Shown: positions 45,642 to 52,803 of the stretch, in pieces
Layout of the letters: each line of letters opens with the position of its first letter
How positions within the stretch are numbered: position 1 is the first letter of the stretch
Notes under the pieces: generated by a model
The model's input: only the letters and a program-made list of their open reading frames with translations
Database searches by the model: none
What the model was told of the DNA's origin: nothing
Translations under genes and position numbers: made by a program
NCBI GenBank assembly: GCA_036000105.1
Contig: DASYGE010000002.1
Coordinates: forward strand, 124,001 to 188,000
Length of the DNA stretch: 64,000 nucleotides
Direction: 5' to 3'
From: DASUBN01 sp036000105
Lineage (GTDB): Bacteria > Pseudomonadota > Gammaproteobacteria > Natronospirales > REEB76

Positions 45642-46621
45642 GCTGCCAACTCCGTTATGTTCTGGTCCGCGAAATAGCCGCGGATCAATGCTTGTTGTTC
45701 TTTCGCGCTCTCGACCCGCACCACCCGATCCCGGAAGGCGCCCGCCTCGGGCAGGGTCTTCAAGTACCAGGTGATGTGCTTGCGGGCCACCCGCACGCCG
45801 CTGAATTCCCCGTAGAACCCGTAGAGGTTCTCCAGATGCCCCAGCATGATCTCGCCGATCTCCGTAGCGGACGGCGACGGTAACAGGTTGCCGGTCGCGA
45901 GGTAATGGTTGATCTCCCGGAATATCCATGGCCGGCCCTGGGCGGCGCGGCCCACCATGAGGGCGTCGGCGCCCGTCTCCGCCAATACCTGAGCGGCTTT
46001 CTTGGGATCTTCCACGTCGCCGTTGGCCATCACCGGTATCGAGACGGCGGCTTTTATGGCGCGGATGGTCGCGTATTCCGCCTCACCCGCGTAGAGGTCC
46101 GCCCGGGTGCGGCCGTGCACTGCCAGAGCCTGGATGCCGGCGTCTTCAGCCAGCTGCGCGATGTTCACGCCGTTCTTATGCTCCCGGTCCCAGCCGGTGC
46201 GGATCTTGAGGGTCACGGGCACGTCCACCGAGGCCACCACCGCGTCCAGGATGCGCTTCACCAGTTCCTCGTCCTGCAAGAGCGCCGAGCCCGCAGCCTT
46301 GTTGCAGACCTTCTTCGCCGGGCAGCCCATGTTGATGTCGATGATCTGGGCGCCCTCGGCCACGTTGAAGCGGGCGGCCTCGGCCATCATCTCCGGCTCC
46401 GCGCCGGCGATCTGCACGATGCGCGGCTCCACCTCGCCCTCGTGGTCGCGGCGCAGGCGGCTCTTCAGGCTGTCGCGCAGCTCAAGCCGGGAGGTGGTCA
46501 TCTCCGACACCGCCATGCCCGCGCCCAGCGCCTTGCACAGCTGGCGGAACGGCCGGTCGGTGACGCCCGCCATGGGCGCCAGCACCAGGTTGTTGCGGAG
46601 AGAATACGGCCCTATACGCAT
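45638..46621 (-). CDS. dusB: tRNA-dihydrouridine synthase B
   Basis: FMN enzyme that reduces uridine in the tRNA D-loop. Motifs: LAPMAGVTDRPFRQLC, IDINMGCPAKKVCNKAAGSALL with the catalytic Cys, VHGRTRADLYAGEAEY and VMANGDVEDPKKA. 327 residues, typical. First gene of dusB-fis; no good Shine-Dalgarno is seen directly before the ATG, so the leader structures may matter. Confidence 0.93.
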   Translation of the reverse strand: MRIGPYSLRNNLVLAPMAGVTDRPFRQLCKALGAGMAVSEMTTSRLELRDSLKSRLRRDHEGEVEPRIVQIAGAEPEMMAEAARFNVAEGAQIIDINMGCPAKKVCNKAAGSALLQDEELVKRILDAVVASVDVPVTLKIRTGWDREHKNGVNIAQLAEDAGIQALAVHGRTRADLYAGEAEYATIRAIKAAVSIPVMANGDVEDPKKAAQVLAETGADALMVGRAAQGRPWIFREINHYLATGNLLPSPSATEIGEIMLGHLENLYGFYGEFSGVRVARKHITWYLKTLPEAGAFRDRVVRVESAKEQQALIRGYFADQNITELAA

Positions 46622-46680
46622 GTGGCGCGCAGATGTTCTTGGATTTGGGATCGAGGCGAAATAATAGCCAGAATCTTCCG

Positions 46681-46732
46681 GCTGTCAAAGCTTGAAATTT
46701 TTCTGCAACGCGCGTTTCAGGTTTTTGACAGC
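46681..46732 (-). promoter_or_regulatory. Stem-loop in the dusB leader (hairpin 0)
   Basis: Arms GCTGTCAAA (46681-46689) and TTTGACAGC (46724-46732), with an inner stem TGAAA / TTTCA (46693-46697 / 46715-46719). It lies 60 bases before the dusB ATG on the minus strand. Confidence 0.55.
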
Positions 46733-46783
46733 GAAATTTTACGCCGTCCGTCGGATGGGCCCGCCGCGGGAAAGTTCAAGGAG

Positions 46784-46918
46784 AGGAACCCAAAGGGTTC
46801 CTGCGGTGGAAGGATCCACCGCCATTTTTCAATCGGCTAAGCGATTGAAAAATGGAGAAAACCGCGAATTCATTTCGCGGTTTTCGAACCTGAAAAATCC
46901 AAGGAAGGATTTTTCAGG
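46784..46918. repeat. Array of five consecutive perfect hairpins upstream of dusB-fis
   Basis: Five stems abut in 135 bases. 1: AGGAACCC/GGGTTCCT (46784-46802). 2: GCGGTGGA/TCCACCGC, loop AGGA (46803-46822). 3: CCATTTTTCAATCG/CGATTGAAAAATGG (46822-46855). 4: GAAAACCGCGAA/TTCGCGGTTTTC (46857-46885). 5: CCTGAAAAATCC/GGATTTTTCAGG (46889-46918). Each stem differs in sequence and all are perfect. They occupy the 310-base gap between the DUF3426 stop and dusB, with hairpin 0 next to them; there is no ORF. Confidence 0.8.
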
Positions 46919-46931
46919 GCTATGACAGCAG

Positions 46932-47927
46932 TTACTCATGTTCAGATGCTGAGCACACCCGTCCGGCGGGCAGGTCGAAGCAGGGCGCGAGGGTGAAGCC
47001 CACCGCATCGGCGCCGGGGTCGGCGATATCGATGCGGAAGCGCACGGCCTGGCCGGCTGCCAAGAGCGTGTTGGCTTGGGGCCCCGACAGGTAATCGCCG
47101 GGCTTGAAGTCGCGGCTACGCAACGCCTGGCCGAAGCGGTCCGTGAGTTCCACCCGGAGGTAGGGCCAGGGCTGCATGAAGTCCGCCTGGTTCTGCAGGG
47201 CGCCGGTGATGGAGAGCACCCCCGGCACCTGCGGGTCGCTGGTCACGTTGAGGCCGTTCACGTCCCAGGCGGACACAGACCGTGCCGGCGGCACCGGACG
47301 CCCCAGAGCCGAATACAGCGCCGTCAGCGACGGCCCCAGCACCGGGTTCTGGGCCAGGGCCACGCGGTTGGCGTTCACCAGCTGCAAGCCCAGGAGCAGC
47401 AGCATGAGCAGGATGCCCGCCCACCATAGGGTGCTGACCCAGGGCCGCTTGGGGCGCTGGCTGGGCGGCAGGGGCAGGTCTTCATGGGTGATGGGGATAG
47501 TGAAGTCTAGCGGCGGCTCAACGCTATCAGCATGCAGGCCCAGCTCCGGCAGCAAGGGTTCGGGTTCTACGGCGGGCGTGCTCATGAGCTCAGCGAAGAG
47601 ATCGTCTATGGGCGCTGGCGCGCCCTTGCGGGGGCCGACCTTGAGGGCTGGGGCTTCAGTCGGGGGCTCGGCTACCGCGGCGAGAGCCACATCGAGTTCA
47701 GGCGCAGGCTCGCTCGTGGCGGTGAGGGGCGCGGTCAGGTCTTGCGGCGGAGTCGAGACTGAATCTAAACCCGGCTCCAGCGGCTTCGTCTCGACAGCAC
47801 CGTCCATGCCCTCGAAGGCGTCGAACACTTCGTGGCACTTGCCGCAGCGCACCTGGCCCTGGGCGGCGCGCAGTTGTTCGGCGCTGATGCGGAAGCGGGT
47901 CTTGCAGTGGCTGCAAACTGTAAGCAT
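46932..47927 (-). CDS. Zinc-ribbon DUF3426 membrane protein
   Basis: A 331-residue protein. An N-terminal zinc ribbon of the MJ0042 type (CSHCKTRFRI then VRCGKCHEVFDAF), a 140-residue acidic/proline-rich linker, one membrane helix (VSTLWWAGILLMLLLLGLQL) and a C-terminal DUF3426 domain with DVNGLNVTSDPQVPGVLSITGALQNQ. Function unknown; commonly located between prmA and dusB in gammaproteobacteria, as here. Its start is 3 bases after the prmA stop. Confidence 0.87.
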   Translation of the reverse strand: MLTVCSHCKTRFRISAEQLRAAQGQVRCGKCHEVFDAFEGMDGAVETKPLEPGLDSVSTPPQDLTAPLTATSEPAPELDVALAAVAEPPTEAPALKVGPRKGAPAPIDDLFAELMSTPAVEPEPLLPELGLHADSVEPPLDFTIPITHEDLPLPPSQRPKRPWVSTLWWAGILLMLLLLGLQLVNANRVALAQNPVLGPSLTALYSALGRPVPPARSVSAWDVNGLNVTSDPQVPGVLSITGALQNQADFMQPWPYLRVELTDRFGQALRSRDFKPGDYLSGPQANTLLAAGQAVRFRIDIADPGADAVGFTLAPCFDLPAGRVCSASEHE

Positions 47928-47930
47928 CTT

Positions 47931-48815
47931 CTAGTCCGGTTTCCTGATAGCGCTGATGCGTAACCAATCTTCGCGCTTCGTGGTCTCAAATGAATCGAAG
48001 TGCGGGCCATAGGCCTCACGCAATTCCTGTTCCTGAGACTCCAGGATACCGGAGAGCACCAGCCGGCCGCCGGACTTCAGCCGGCGGGCGAAGAGCGGCG
48101 CGAGCTTCACCAGGGGCCCGGCCAGGATGTTGGCCAGCAGCACCTCCGCGTGGTTATCCGGCAGGGCATCCGGTGGCGAGACGCGGATGCGGTGCTCCAC
48201 GCCGTTGCGCAGGGCATTGTCCCGGGTCGCGGTGAGCGCCTGGGGATCGTGGTCCACCGCCAGCACGTACTTCGCGCCCAGGCGGGCGGCGGCGATGGAG
48301 AGGATGCCGGAGCCGCAGCCGTAATCGATGACCCCGCAGTCCGTGAGGTCCGCCCCGTCCAGCCATTCGAGGCACAGCGCCGTGGTCGCATGGGTGCCGG
48401 TGCCGAAGGCGAGGCCCGGATCCAGCAGCAGGTTCACGGCGGAGGGATCCGGCGGCGTGAAAGCCGTGGGGCAGACCCACAGGCGCTTACCGAAGCGCAT
48501 GGGTTTGAAATCCTTGAGCCACTCCCGGGCCCAGTCCCGGTCCTGCAGGGGTTCCACCTGATGGACCGGCAGATGCTTGAGGCCGAGGTTCGCCAGCAGA
48601 TAGGCCCGCACCCCATCCATGTCCGCGTCTGCGGCGAACAGCGCCGTCATGCGCGTGTCGGACCAGAGGGGCGGCTTCAGGGGATCGGGTTCGTAGAGGG
48701 GCTCGTCGCCGCCATCTTCGAGAGTCACCGAGAGGGCACCGGCTTCCAATAGCGCGTCCTCGATTTTTTGCGGGTCGAGATTTCCCAAAGCGATTTTTAG
48801 TTCGAGCCAGGACAT
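47931..48815 (-). CDS. prmA: Ribosomal protein L11 methyltransferase
   Basis: Trimethylates ribosomal protein L11. The N-terminal substrate domain begins MSWLELKIALGNLDPQKI; the catalytic domain has GTGTHATTALCLEWL, VIDYGCGSGILSIAAARLGA and VLLANILAGPL (NI/LA motif IV). 294 residues, complete. No Shine-Dalgarno lies before the ATG. Instead the ORF formed by a duplicated prmA 5' fragment ends three bases upstream, so translation may depend on re-initiation. Confidence 0.93.
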   Translation of the reverse strand: MSWLELKIALGNLDPQKIEDALLEAGALSVTLEDGGDEPLYEPDPLKPPLWSDTRMTALFAADADMDGVRAYLLANLGLKHLPVHQVEPLQDRDWAREWLKDFKPMRFGKRLWVCPTAFTPPDPSAVNLLLDPGLAFGTGTHATTALCLEWLDGADLTDCGVIDYGCGSGILSIAAARLGAKYVLAVDHDPQALTATRDNALRNGVEHRIRVSPPDALPDNHAEVLLANILAGPLVKLAPLFARRLKSGGRLVLSGILESQEQELREAYGPHFDSFETTKREDWLRISAIRKPD

Positions 48816-48818
48816 AGA

Positions 48819-49007
48819 TCAACGATGAGTACTGCGCTGCGCAATCCTGCTCCGCTTGTACCTACGGGGCGGACATCCTGCCCGCCCGCGCGCCATATAT
48901 GGCGCGCCTTCGAGAGTCACCGAGAGGGCATCGGCCGAGAGCAGCGCTTCTTCCAACTGCTCGGAATCCAGTCCGCCCAGAGCGATCTTTAATTCAAGCC
49001 AGGTCAT
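48819..49007 (-). pseudogene. Duplicated 5' fragment of prmA, now a short upstream ORF
   Basis: The first 33 codons (MTWLELKIALGGLDSEQLEE and on to ALSVTLE) align without gaps to the intact prmA start, with conservative changes (about two thirds identical). Reading then enters a GC-rich hairpin repeat (48840-48905) and stops at 48819, three bases before the prmA ATG. The 100-base blocks 48716-48815 and 48908-49007 are the duplicate pair. It looks like a remnant of a diverged prmA allele, possibly kept as a leader peptide. Confidence 0.7.
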
Positions 49008-49022
49008 ATGAATAAGAAGATA

Positions 49023-49148
49023 GTGAAAACCAGGAATTTTGGCGACTGGCTAGGCGAAAGGCGGCGAGCATGCGGAGCGTACTTTTCAGTACGTGAGTAG
49101 TGCGAGCCGGCTTTCAACACCGCCAGGCGGCAAAAGGGCGGTTTTCAC
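49023..49148. repeat. Long palindromic intergenic repeat, copy A4
   Basis: Outer arms GTGAAAACC (49023-49031) and GGTTTTCAC (49140-49148), the right one including the accC stop codon. Then TTTTG / CAAAA, CTGGC / GCCAG, and the centre CGTACT-TTTC-AGTACG (49078-49093). The core GGCGAAAGGCGGCGAGCA is shared with copy A5. Confidence 0.75.
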
Positions 49149-50485
49149 AGACCCAACTTCTTTTCTAGATAGTGGATGTTCGTCCCGCCCGCTATGAAAG
49201 CGGAATCACTGAAAAGCTCCTGATGCAGCGGCACGTTGGTGGTGATGCCTTCCACCACGATCTCCTGCAGGGCCGTGCGCATGCGCGCCAGGGCCGAGGT
49301 CCGGTCGTCGCCGTAGGAGATGACCTTGCCGATGAGCGAGTCGTAGTTGGGCGGCACGGTGTAGCCGCTGTAGGCGTGGGAATCCACCCGGATGCCGGGG
49401 CCGCCCGGCGGATGCCAGCGGGTGATGAGGCCGGGCGAAGGGGTGAACTTGCGCGGGTCCTCGGCGTTGATGCGGCACTCGAAGGCGTGGCCCTTGAACT
49501 GGATGTCCTTCTGCCGGAGCGTGAAGGGCAGGCCGGCGGCGATCATGAGCTGCCACTTCACGATGTCGATGCCGGTGATGAACTCGGTCACCGGATGCTC
49601 CACCTGCACGCGGGTGTTCATCTCGATGAAGTAGAAGTTGCCGTCCTGATACAGGAACTCGAAGGTGCCGGCGCCGCGGTACTTGATGTCGCGGCAGGCT
49701 TCCGCGACCCGCTCGCCCATGGTGCGGCGCTGTTTCTCGGTGATACCCGGAGCCGGCGCCTCCTCGATCACCTTCTGGTGGCGGCGCTGCATGGAGCAGT
49801 CGCGTTCGCCCAAGTGCACCGCGTTGCCCTGGCCGTCGGCCAAGACCTGGAACTCCACGTGCCGCGGCCGCTCAAGGAATTTCTCCATATAGACGGTGTC
49901 GTTGCCGAAGGCCGCCTTGGCCTCGGTCTTGGTCATGCCGACAGCTGCCACCAGGGCCGCCTCGCTGTGCACCACGCGCATGCCGCGTCCGCCGCCGCCG
50001 CCCGCGGCCTTGATGATCACGGGGTAGCCCGTCTCGCGGCCCATGCGCAGCATCTCTTTGGGGTCTTCCGGCAGGGCGCCCTCGGAGCCGGGCACCGTCG
50101 GTACCCCGGCTTTCACCATGGCTTTCTTGGCCGAGACCTTGTCGCCCATGAGGCGGATGGTCTCGGGCCGGGGCCCGATGAAGATGAAGCCGCTCTGCTC
50201 CACGCGCTCTGCAAAATCCGCGTTCTCCGCCAGGAAGCCGTAGCCCGGGTGGATGGCCACCGCGTCGGTGACCTCCGCGGCGCTGATGATGGCCGGCATG
50301 TTGAGGTAGCTCTCGGCGGAGGGCGGCGGGCCGATGCACACCGATTCGTCCGCCAGCAGCACGTGCTTCAGATCCTTGTCCACGGTAGAGTGCACCGCCA
50401 CGGTGCGGATGCCGAGTTCCTTGCAGGCGCGCAGGATGCGGAGCGCGATCTCGCCGCGGTTGGCGATGACGACTTTTTCTAACAT
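49145..50485 (-). CDS. accC: Acetyl-CoA carboxylase, biotin carboxylase subunit
   Basis: ATP-grasp enzyme that carboxylates biotin on AccB. Visible: KVVIANRGEIALRILRACKE, HPGYGFLAENADFAE, IKAAGGGGGRGMRVVHSE (ATP-grasp loop), ERDCSMQRRHQKVIEEAPA and FIEMNTRVQVEHPVTE (catalytic), FECRINAEDP. 446 residues, complete. It follows accB across copy A5. Confidence 0.96.
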   Translation of the reverse strand: MLEKVVIANRGEIALRILRACKELGIRTVAVHSTVDKDLKHVLLADESVCIGPPPSAESYLNMPAIISAAEVTDAVAIHPGYGFLAENADFAERVEQSGFIFIGPRPETIRLMGDKVSAKKAMVKAGVPTVPGSEGALPEDPKEMLRMGRETGYPVIIKAAGGGGGRGMRVVHSEAALVAAVGMTKTEAKAAFGNDTVYMEKFLERPRHVEFQVLADGQGNAVHLGERDCSMQRRHQKVIEEAPAPGITEKQRRTMGERVAEACRDIKYRGAGTFEFLYQDGNFYFIEMNTRVQVEHPVTEFITGIDIVKWQLMIAAGLPFTLRQKDIQFKGHAFECRINAEDPRKFTPSPGLITRWHPPGGPGIRVDSHAYSGYTVPPNYDSLIGKVISYGDDRTSALARMRTALQEIVVEGITTNVPLHQELFSDSAFIAGGTNIHYLEKKLGL

Positions 50486-50529
50486 AGATTGGTCTTCTTT
50501 AAGTTCGGCGCATCGCTAGAGAAGCGCGC

Positions 50530-50655
50530 ACGAAAATAGTGGATTTTGGTTCCTGGCAAGGCGAAAGACGGCGAGCACGCGCAGTGGACTCCAGTGTCCA
50601 TGAGCAATGCGAGTCGGCTTTCAACGCCGCCAGGGAGCAAAAGACGCATTTTCGT
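50530..50655. repeat. Long palindromic intergenic repeat, copy A5
   Basis: Outer arms ACGAAAAT (50530-50537) and ATTTTCGT (50648-50655), the right one ending at the first base of the accB stop triplet on the minus strand. Then TTTTG / CAAAA, CCTGGC / GCCAGG and a core with GGCGAAAGACGGCGAGCA; the centre is GTGGAC / GTGTCC. It lies inside the accB-accC operon. Confidence 0.75.
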
Positions 50656-51104
50656 CACTCGATGATGAAGAGGGGCAGGCCAAATTCGACCGCATCTCCG
50701 TTGTCTGCGAGGATGGCCTTGATCACGCCAGCCTTGTCGGACTCGATCTGGTTCATCATCTTCATGGCCTCGATGATGCACAGCACCTCGCCTTCCTTGA
50801 CCGTCTGGCCCACTTCCACGAAGGCCTTGGCGCCGGGGGAGGGCGAGCGGTAGAAAGTGCCCACCATGGGGGACTTCACCTGATGCCCTGCGGGCAGGGC
50901 GGGCGCCGCCGGGGCAGCCGCCGCTGCGGCGGGCGCGGCGGCATGGGCCATGGGCATGGGCGCCTGGGCCATCATCATCTGCTGTGCCGGCGGGACGTTA
51001 TAGCGGCTGATGCGTACCGACTCTTCGCCCTCGGTGATCTCGATCTCGGCGATGCCGGATTCCTCGAGGAGTTCGATGAGTTTCTTGACCTTGCGTATGT
51101 CCAT
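50655..51104 (-). CDS. accB: Acetyl-CoA carboxylase, biotin carboxyl carrier protein
   Basis: A 149-residue biotin carrier. An N-terminal helical part (DIRKVKKLIELLEESGIAEI), an Ala/Pro/Met-rich mobile linker, then the biotinyl domain with VKSPMVGTFYRSPSPGAKAFVEVG and the biotin lysine in CIIEAMKMMNQIE. Complete. It is 41 bases downstream of aroQ and upstream of accC on the minus strand. Confidence 0.95.
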   Translation of the reverse strand: MDIRKVKKLIELLEESGIAEIEITEGEESVRISRYNVPPAQQMMMAQAPMPMAHAAAPAAAAAAPAAPALPAGHQVKSPMVGTFYRSPSPGAKAFVEVGQTVKEGEVLCIIEAMKMMNQIESDKAGVIKAILADNGDAVEFGLPLFIIE

Positions 51105-51145
51105 GATTCACCCCGTCGGAGTATTCAGTTCAGCAGAAATCAAAA

Positions 51146-51607
51146 TCAGTTGTTGTTGGCCTGGGCGGCGAGGCGCCGGGCGGCGGCACTCAAGGCCAGT
51201 TCGTAGCCGAGTGCTCCGCAGCCGGTGATAACACCGACAGCGATGTCCGAGAAATAGGAATGGCGGCGGAAGTGTTCGCGCCTGAAAGGGTTGCTCACAT
51301 GCACTTCGATGAAGGGCAGGGCCACGGCGAGCAGGGCATCCCGGAGCGCGATGCTGGTATGGGTATAGCCGCCCGGGTTGAAGATCAGGATGGCGGTGCC
51401 ATCGGCGGCGCACTTCTGGATGCGGTCTATGAGGGCGCCTTCGTGGTTGCTCTGGTAGCAATCCAGCTCATGGCCCGCCTGCTTGGCGAGGGCCGTGAGG
51501 TGCTTCTCCACCGCCGCCAGGGTGTCGGGCCCATAGAGATGGGGTTCCCGCTTGCCCAGGAGGTTCAGGTTAGGGCCGTTAAGCAACAGGATCTGAGCCA
51601 CGTTCAC
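51146..51607 (-). CDS. aroQ: 3-dehydroquinate dehydratase, type II
   Basis: Third step of the shikimate pathway. It begins ILLLNGPNLNLLGKREPHLYG with the catalytic Tyr, then QSNHEGALIDRIQ, LIFNPGGYTHTSIALRDAL (His) and VHVSNPFRREHFRRHSYFS. 153 residues, canonical. It lies upstream of accB as in many gammaproteobacteria. Confidence 0.95.
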   Translation of the reverse strand: MNVAQILLLNGPNLNLLGKREPHLYGPDTLAAVEKHLTALAKQAGHELDCYQSNHEGALIDRIQKCAADGTAILIFNPGGYTHTSIALRDALLAVALPFIEVHVSNPFRREHFRRHSYFSDIAVGVITGCGALGYELALSAAARRLAAQANNN

Positions 51608-51944
51608 CTCGTTTCCGGGATGTTCACGCGTGATACCAGCATGTTCCTTGCTGATCGTTCAGGGTTCAGGCGGGGCTTAAGGCCCTTATCCGGCGGCCCC
51701 TTTTGGGGGGCGGAAACCCTACGGGCTTGCCCATTCCTGAGGCAGGTCCGTTTGTATCGAAAATAACCGTTGTCAGAAGATTCCCAAGAGATTACCGGCT
51801 TTTTGCCGATTTTATGCCCAGACTCTTTGGCCGGGTCATGGCAACCACCCTCACTCTACCATGAGGCTGGTTAATTGTGGTTCAAGAAAGTCGGTTTGTC
51901 CATGCCAGACCAGCATGGGCGAGTGGTTTCGACGGAGATAGCCC
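51608..51944 (-). promoter_or_regulatory. 337-base gap between the TlpA-like gene and aroQ, with structured leader
   Basis: No ORF is credible. On the minus strand, close to aroQ, 51661-51720 can fold into a multibranch structure: AGGGTT (51661-51666) with AACCCT (51715-51720) outside, GGGC/GCCC (51673-51676 / 51682-51685) and CCCC-TTTT-GGGG (51697-51708) inside. It could be an RNA leader element for the aroQ-accB-accC transcript. Confidence 0.4.
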
Positions 51945-52595
51945 TTATTTGGCAGTGGTTACCACCCGGGTGACCGCAGCTGGGGCAGCGGTGCTCGAGG
52001 CTGTGGGGACCTTCCCGCTGAGGGCCATATCGACCAGGGCCTGGGCCTCTTCCGGGTGCAGCTCACCGGCATGGGTAGAAAGCACCTTGCCGTTGCGGTC
52101 CAGCACCACGGTATAAGGCAGTCCAATCAGCGTGCCGCCGAAGCCCGCCACCATGTTGCCCACATCGTCGGTGCCCATGAGCATGGGGTAGTTCACCACC
52201 ATCATCTTCTTCAAGAAGGCCTGCACGCTCTTCTCATCCGTCTCATCGGTGGCGATGCCCACCACCTGCAAGCCTTGAGCCGCGTACTGGGCCTGGAGCC
52301 TCACGAGCAGCGGGATCTCCTGGCGGCAGGGGGCGCACCAGGTGGCCCAGAAATTCAGGATCACCGCCTTGCCCTTCCAGTCGGCGACCTTCTTGCTGCC
52401 GCCCCCGTCCAGGGAATCGAACTTCAGGTTGAGCGCCTCATCGGCGCTCATGGTCTTGCCCGCAGCGGGCATGGCCGTGGAAGCCTGGGGTTGCGGCGCG
52501 GAGCCGGGGGCCACCCAGCGATAGGCGACGAAGCCGGCGGCGCCGGCGGCCACCAGAAGCAGAGCGATCAGGGCGGAATGACGGGGAGGCTTCAT
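51945..52595 (-). CDS. TlpA-like membrane-anchored thiol-disulfide protein
   Basis: A 216-residue thioredoxin-fold protein with an N-terminal anchor (IALLLVAAGAAGFVAYRWV), active site NFWATWCAPCRQEIPLLV and cis-Pro in GGTLIGLPYTVVLD. Such proteins reduce disulfides in the periplasm, often for cytochrome c assembly. Its gene follows dsbD, the natural electron source. The C-terminus is Ala/Thr-rich without a clear role. Confidence 0.88.
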   Translation of the reverse strand: MKPPRHSALIALLLVAAGAAGFVAYRWVAPGSAPQPQASTAMPAAGKTMSADEALNLKFDSLDGGGSKKVADWKGKAVILNFWATWCAPCRQEIPLLVRLQAQYAAQGLQVVGIATDETDEKSVQAFLKKMMVVNYPMLMGTDDVGNMVAGFGGTLIGLPYTVVLDRNGKVLSTHAGELHPEEAQALVDMALSGKVPTASSTAAPAAVTRVVTTAK

Positions 52596-52615
52596 CTAAG
52601 TAAATCTCCGAAAAA

Positions 52616-52660
52616 TCAGTTGGTACCAAACGCGGCTTGTACACGTTTCAAGAAATCCCG
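52616..52660 (-). pseudogene. Duplicated 3' end fragment of dsbD
   Basis: 52616-52658 encodes DFLKRVQAAFGTN and a stop, matching the true dsbD end DFLKRVQAAFGAN (52804-52846) at about 37 of 43 bases, with changes mainly at third codon positions. The two copies flank about 145 bases of GC-rich hairpin repeats. It is a relic; no start or other dsbD sequence accompanies it. Confidence 0.7.
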
Positions 52661-52803
52661 CGGTGCACGGATGCACCGCGAGGGAGGCGAGTCCGAACCT
52701 GCGTCGGGTCCGCGGCACCGCCGCGGACGGGTAGGCAGGATGCCTGCCCCGGACTTTCTAGCGTAGCAGGATGCGTAGCTGGAAAGCGTCGACTCTGCAG
52801 ACA
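52659..52803. repeat. GC-rich hairpin repeats between the dsbD end duplicates
   Basis: A perfect hairpin CGCGGTGCA-CGGA-TGCACCGCG (52659-52680), a stem GTCCGCGG / CCGCGGAC region near 52707-52728, and AGGCA-GGA-TGCCT (52733-52745). The xGGA loops recur at 26037, 36426 and 46803 in the window. Confidence 0.55.

Noticed and set aside
46784..46918. CRISPR array
   Set aside because: The hairpins differ in sequence and spacing; there are no direct repeats with constant spacers and no cas genes in the window.
49172..50482. Plus-strand ORF of 436 codons opposite accC
   Set aside because: accC is unmistakable on the other strand; this frame is only its GC-rich shadow.
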